Source: Salinimicrobium catena
Lineage (GTDB): Bacteria > Bacteroidota > Bacteroidia > Flavobacteriales > Flavobacteriaceae
DNA: 64,000 nt
Direction: 5' to 3'
NCBI RefSeq assembly: GCF_900102915.1
Contig: NZ_FNGG01000001.1
Coordinates: forward strand, 620,001-684,000
The translations under genes were made by a program, and so were the position numbers. Positions within the stretch are counted from its first letter, which is position 1, and the number at the start of each line of letters is the position of its first letter. The notes beneath the pieces are model-generated. The model ran no database searches. It had not been told where the DNA came from and saw only the letters and a program-made list of their open reading frames with translations. Shown here piece after piece: positions 62,237-64,000 of this stretch.

Positions 62237-64000
62237 ATGAGCGCAAAGTTCCCTGAATATAAAGGACTTGACTTACCAAAAGTGGCAGAAGAAATTCTTC
62301 AGTTTTGGAAGGAGAATGATGTTTTTGAAAAAAGTATAACTTCCCGCGAAGGGAAGGAGCCGTTTGTATTTTTTGAAGGCCCGCCTTCAGCCAACGGTTT
62401 ACCGGGAATTCACCACGTGATGGCACGTGCCATCAAGGATATATTTTGCCGTTTCAAGACCCAGAAAGGTTACCAGGTAAAGCGTAAAGCCGGGTGGGAT
62501 ACTCACGGCCTGCCTATTGAGCTTGGAGTTGAAAAAGAGCTGGGGATCACCAAAGAGGATATCGGCAAAAAGATCAGCGTAGAAGATTATAATGAAGCCT
62601 GTAAGAATGCGGTAATGCGTTACACCGATGTGTGGAATGACCTTACCGAAAAAATGGGTTATTGGGTGGATATGGAAGATCCATACATCACCTACAAATC
62701 AAAATATATGGAAAGCGTTTGGTGGCTGCTTTCCCAGATATATAACAAAGGCCTAATTTACAAAGGCTACACCATTCAGCCTTATTCGCCAAAAGCGGGT
62801 ACCGGTTTGAGTTCGCACGAGCTTAACCAGCCGGGAACATACCAGGATGTGACCGACACCACGGTTACTGCCATGTTCAAGGCTAAAAAGGAAACCCTTC
62901 CCGATTTTCTTTCGGCTAAAGAAGGGAGCATCTACTTTATCGCCTGGACCACCACTCCGTGGACACTGCCTTCAAATACTGCGCTTACTGTTGGCCCTAA
63001 GATCGAGTATGTTACAGTAAGGACCTACAACCAGTATACTTTTGAGCCTATCACTGTGGTGGTGGCAAAAGAGTTGGCAGAAAAGCAGTTTGACAAGAAG
63101 TTCAAAAAGACCGAAAATGAAGAGGTGCTCGAAGCCTACAAACAAGGAGATAAGATCCCTTATCTGATAGAGGAGAGCTTCCCCGGAAAGGATCTTGTTG
63201 GAATAAAATACGAGCAGTTGTTGCCTTACGCGAAACCATATGAGCATCCGGAAAATGCTTTCCGCGTCATATCAGGAGATTTTGTTACCACCGAAGACGG
63301 TACAGGGATCGTACATACCGCGCCTACTTTTGGGGCAGACGATGCCCTGGTAGCCAAACAGGCTTCTCCCGAAGTTCCGCCGCTACTGGTCAAAGATGAT
63401 AACGGAAACCTGGTGCCGCTGGTAGATCTGCAGGGGAAATTCCGTGAAGAGATGGGAGAGTTTGCAGGCAAGTACGTGAAGAACGAATATTACGACGAGA
63501 GCGAGGCGCCCGAAAAGTCTGTTGATGTTGAAATAGCCATCAAACTGAAGGAAGAGAACAGGGCCTTTAAAGTTGAAAAATATGTTCACAGTTACCCGAA
63601 TTGCTGGAGAACAGACAAACCTATATTATACTATCCGTTGGATTCATGGTTCATCAAGATCACAGATGTGAAAGAACGCATGCATGAACTCAACCAGCAG
63701 ATAAACTGGAAGCCGAAATCTACCGGAGAAGGAAGATTCGGGAACTGGTTGGCCAACGCGAACGACTGGAACCTGTCCCGGTCGAGGTACTGGGGTATCC
63801 CGCTGCCTATCTGGAGAACAGAGGACGGGAAAGAGGAAAAAATGATCGGCACTATCGAGGAGCTGAAATCTGAAATGCAGAAGTCTGTCGAGGCAGGCTT
63901 CATGAAAGCCGATCTTTTTGCTGATTTTGAGATAGGTAATCTTTCTGATGAGAATTATGAGAAGGTAGACCTGCATAAGAACGTTGTAGACCAGATCGTC
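62237..64000 (+). CDS. ileS: Isoleucyl-tRNA synthetase, 5' part (cut by window end)
   Basis: The first 588 codons of ileS run to the window end with no stop. The nucleotide-binding motif reads EGPPSANGLPGIHHVMAR (residues 47-64), the class I HIGH region. The editing domain shows AWTTTPWTLPSNTAL near 235-250 and the segment NDWNLSRSRYWGIPLPIWR follows near 510. The KMSKS loop and the anticodon domain lie beyond 64000. It belongs to the IleRS form common in Bacteroidota. The spacer before it (62101-62236) shows only a weak TATTTTCG box. Confidence 0.96.
   Translation, partial: MSAKFPEYKGLDLPKVAEEILQFWKENDVFEKSITSREGKEPFVFFEGPPSANGLPGIHHVMARAIKDIFCRFKTQKGYQVKRKAGWDTHGLPIELGVEKELGITKEDIGKKISVEDYNEACKNAVMRYTDVWNDLTEKMGYWVDMEDPYITYKSKYMESVWWLLSQIYNKGLIYKGYTIQPYSPKAGTGLSSHELNQPGTYQDVTDTTVTAMFKAKKETLPDFLSAKEGSIYFIAWTTTPWTLPSNTALTVGPKIEYVTVRTYNQYTFEPITVVVAKELAEKQFDKKFKKTENEEVLEAYKQGDKIPYLIEESFPGKDLVGIKYEQLLPYAKPYEHPENAFRVISGDFVTTEDGTGIVHTAPTFGADDALVAKQASPEVPPLLVKDDNGNLVPLVDLQGKFREEMGEFAGKYVKNEYYDESEAPEKSVDVEIAIKLKEENRAFKVEKYVHSYPNCWRTDKPILYYPLDSWFIKITDVKERMHELNQQINWKPKSTGEGRFGNWLANANDWNLSRSRYWGIPLPIWRTEDGKEEKMIGTIEELKSEMQKSVEAGFMKADLFADFEIGNLSDENYEKVDLHKNVVDQIV

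Overview
The window reads as chromosomal core DNA of a marine-type member of the Flavobacteriaceae (Bacteroidota), close in gene content to Gramella/Christiangramia, Salegentibacter or Zunongwangia. The evidence is the complete Bat (aerotolerance-type) operon, the paired 3-hydroxyanthranilate dioxygenase and ALDH7 genes, a GbsR-controlled RND pump, the long PurF-like protein, several SPII lipoproteins, and promoters of the Bacteroidota type (TTTG, 16 to 21 bases, TAnnTTTG). In several cases the -7 element lies only 4 to 6 bases before the start codon. The genus assignment is inference from content and not from a search. I saw no rRNA, tRNA, insertion sequence, phage gene or CRISPR array. No stretch longer than 300 bases lacks a gene; the longest gap is the 250-base gpsA-nadD spacer.

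Layout. 1-4.1 kb (minus): long PurF-like protein, PfkB kinase, RNase HI, PurN. 4.2-8.5 kb (plus): acpP, fabF, rnc, an IPExxxVDY-family protein, pyk. 8.6-12.3 kb: dinB (minus); an NAD(P)-binding protein, a CYTH protein and a YCII lipoprotein (plus); a PAP2 phosphatase (minus). 12.3-18.5 kb (minus): GbsR-type regulator, adaptor, RND pump and outer-membrane channel in one operon. 18.6-26.6 kb: asparaginase-family lipoprotein, 3-hydroxyanthranilate dioxygenase plus ALDH7, SnoaL-like lipoprotein, EamA transporter, CapA-like protein, GNAT, DUF5996. 26.6-31.2 kb (minus): acyl-ACP desaturase, then a tight four-gene operon of a degenerate aldo-keto reductase, an SDR, an AlbA_2-domain protein and a PPP-like phosphatase. 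31.3-41.4 kb (plus): DUF4382 lipoprotein, then moxR, DUF58, a two-membrane-segment BatD-like protein and batA-batE. 41.4-44.2 kb (plus): a small unknown protein, a possibly structured leader, a SulP transporter with STAS domain and a beta-carbonic anhydrase. 44.3-46.9 kb: cvpA diverging from an unknown gene, pheS and two coupled small genes. 46.9-50.7 kb (minus): frameshifted DUF1801 gene, gpsA, nadD, gmk, yicC. 50.8-57.3 kb: DUF1206, YheT-like hydrolase, thioesterase, EamA, Spx/ArsC-like protein, DUF3298 lipoprotein, cystathionine gamma-synthase-family enzyme, THC0290_0291-like protein. 57.5-64 kb (plus): gdhA, recO, a TonB-dependent receptor and the first 588 codons of ileS.

Most of this is housekeeping. 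The parts that stand out are an intrinsic terminator lying inside the first 20 codons of rnc; an orphan plus-strand terminator with a 14-codon ORF hidden between gpsA and nadD; a 5-bp tandem duplication that breaks a DUF1801 gene; two equally spaced inverted repeats over the gbsR promoter; a branched-looking leader before the SulP/carbonic anhydrase pair; and an aldo-keto reductase-like pseudoenzyme leading the SDR/AlbA_2/phosphatase operon. I found no convincing defence or mobile system.
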